Assembly (NCBI GenBank): GCA_022316685.1
Contig: JAKJHU010000038.1
Span: 2,032,384 to 2,096,383, forward strand
Origin: Progne subis subis
Lineage: Eukaryota; Chordata; Aves; Passeriformes; Hirundinidae
DNA length: 64,000 bases
Direction of reading: 5' to 3'
This document shows, one piece after another, positions 63,122 to 64,000 of this stretch. Below the pieces are notes generated by a model. That model was not told the DNA's origin, made no database searches, and saw nothing but the letters and a program-made list of their open reading frames with translations. The position numbers were made by a program, and so were the translations under genes. Each line of letters begins with the position of its first letter. The first letter of the stretch is position 1.

Positions 63122-63725
63122 TCATAAAATCACAGAATGGCCTGGGTTGGAAGGAACATTAAAGATCATCTAGTTTCAACCTCCCCTGACATGAGCAGGG
63201 ACATCTTCCATTACACCAGTCTGCTCAGAGCTCCATCCAGCCTGGCCATGAACACTTCCACAGAAGGGGCATTTACAAATTCTCTGGACAGCGCCTCAGA
63301 ATCAAGAATTTCTTCTTCATATCTAATCTAAACCTATTCTCTTTCAGTCTGAAGCCATTCTTTCTGTCCTGACACTACATTTCCTGGTGAAAAGTTCCTC
63401 TCCATCCTTCTTGTGAGCCCCCTTTTAGGTACTGAAGACTGCAATTAGGTAATTCCAAAGCCACCTTTCCTCCAGGCTGAACAATCCCAATTGTCTCATC
63501 CTTTCTTCACTGGAGATGTGCTCCATCCCTATAGTCAACTTGGTGGCCCTTCTCTGAACTTGGACCAAGATATTGATGTCTTTCCTGTGCTCAGAAACCC
63601 AGAGCTGGATGCAGCACTCCAGGTGGGGTCTCACAAGAGCAGAGTAGAGGCGCAGAATCGCCTCCCATGATCTGCTGGCCATGCTGCTGAGGATGCATCC
63701 CACAATTCAGTTGGCTTGTGATCTT
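63122..63725 (-). mobile_element. CR1 LINE, 5'-truncated, with reverse-transcriptase C-terminus
   Basis: The plus strand begins with the reverse complement of the CR1 3' end (AATCACAGAATGGCCTGGGT, TGGAAGGAACATTAAAGATC). The minus strand between 63703 and 63425 stays open. Its translation contains [16 protein letters not shown] and LGLFSLEERW, the standard end of the CR1 ORF2 protein (usual forms LVRPHLEYC, VQRRATK, LGLFSLEKRR). The element is truncated at about 63725, so it cannot move by itself. It lies near the right edge, upstream of the readable MYO3B exons and so probably in an intron. Confidence 0.93.
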
Positions 63726-64000
63726 TTCAGAAGAGACAGTTACTGAAGAAAACGAGGTCATTCCAGGTATGCTGGAATTACTATGTATGACAGCCTGTTT
63801 TCTAGAGGACCTGGTTAATACAACAATCACCAGGTGATAAAACATATTTCACATTGTCATGTGAACTAAATGATGTCTCTCTCACTGTTTGAGCAATGCT
63901 GTATGATCAGTACAAGTTAATGAAGAACTTCACAGCAGAAAAGCCTACTGAGAGCAATTAAATATGAAGAGATCACTTCCAGATCAAGACATCCCTGAGT

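Noticed and set aside
1..64000. tRNA, rRNA, CRISPR arrays or prokaryotic systems
   Set aside because: No cloverleaf with tRNA box A/B motifs, no rRNA-like sequence and no regularly spaced repeats were seen. The sequence is clearly vertebrate.

Overview
This is a piece of vertebrate nuclear DNA, almost certainly from a bird. The bulk is AT-rich non-coding sequence cut by sharp CpG islands. There are 5'-truncated CR1 LINE pieces, one still encoding the end of the CR1 reverse transcriptase protein, and a retroviral LTR of a type I recognise from neoavian genomes. Only two protein genes can be identified with confidence, both on the minus strand.

SP5, a Wnt-responsive Sp/KLF zinc-finger repressor, has two coding exons at 31393-31343 and 30800-29748 (367 aa), a 3' UTR running to an AATAAA near 29212, and a CpG-rich promoter to the right. 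About 21.6 kb upstream of it lies the 3' end of MYO3B (class III myosin). Its last four coding exons can be read at 61693-61584, 54861-54755, 54380-54334 and 53111-52976, with compatible phases, and one more candidate exon lies at 62026-61962. The rest of MYO3B lies beyond the right edge. The order MYO3B then SP5 on one strand matches the tetrapod arrangement, in which GAD1 (with ERICH2) follows SP5. GAD1 would therefore be expected left of this window. No GAD1 coding exon was found, but two CpG islands at the left edge, one with a near-consensus REST site at 2319-2339, fit a neuronal gene promoter.

Layout: 1-2.7 kb, two CpG islands and REST site; 2.7-17.7 kb, AT-rich non-coding with homopolymers; 17.7-18.35 kb, CR1; 19.5-19.9 kb, orphan CpG island with a 61-bp tandem duplication; 20-29 kb, AT-rich non-coding with a direct repeat pair and a possible unrecognised exon; 29-31.9 kb, SP5 and its TCF-rich promoter; 32-35 kb, further CpG islands without a recognisable protein; 35-52.9 kb, intergenic with an LTR, a perfect hairpin and a fossil palindromic repeat; 52.9-64 kb, MYO3B 3' exons, introns and a second large CR1 piece.

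Nothing resembles a CRISPR, phage or other prokaryotic system. The most interesting signals are regulatory (TCF cluster, REST site, homeodomain-site cluster), RNA-processing choices in MYO3B, and a few structured repeats.
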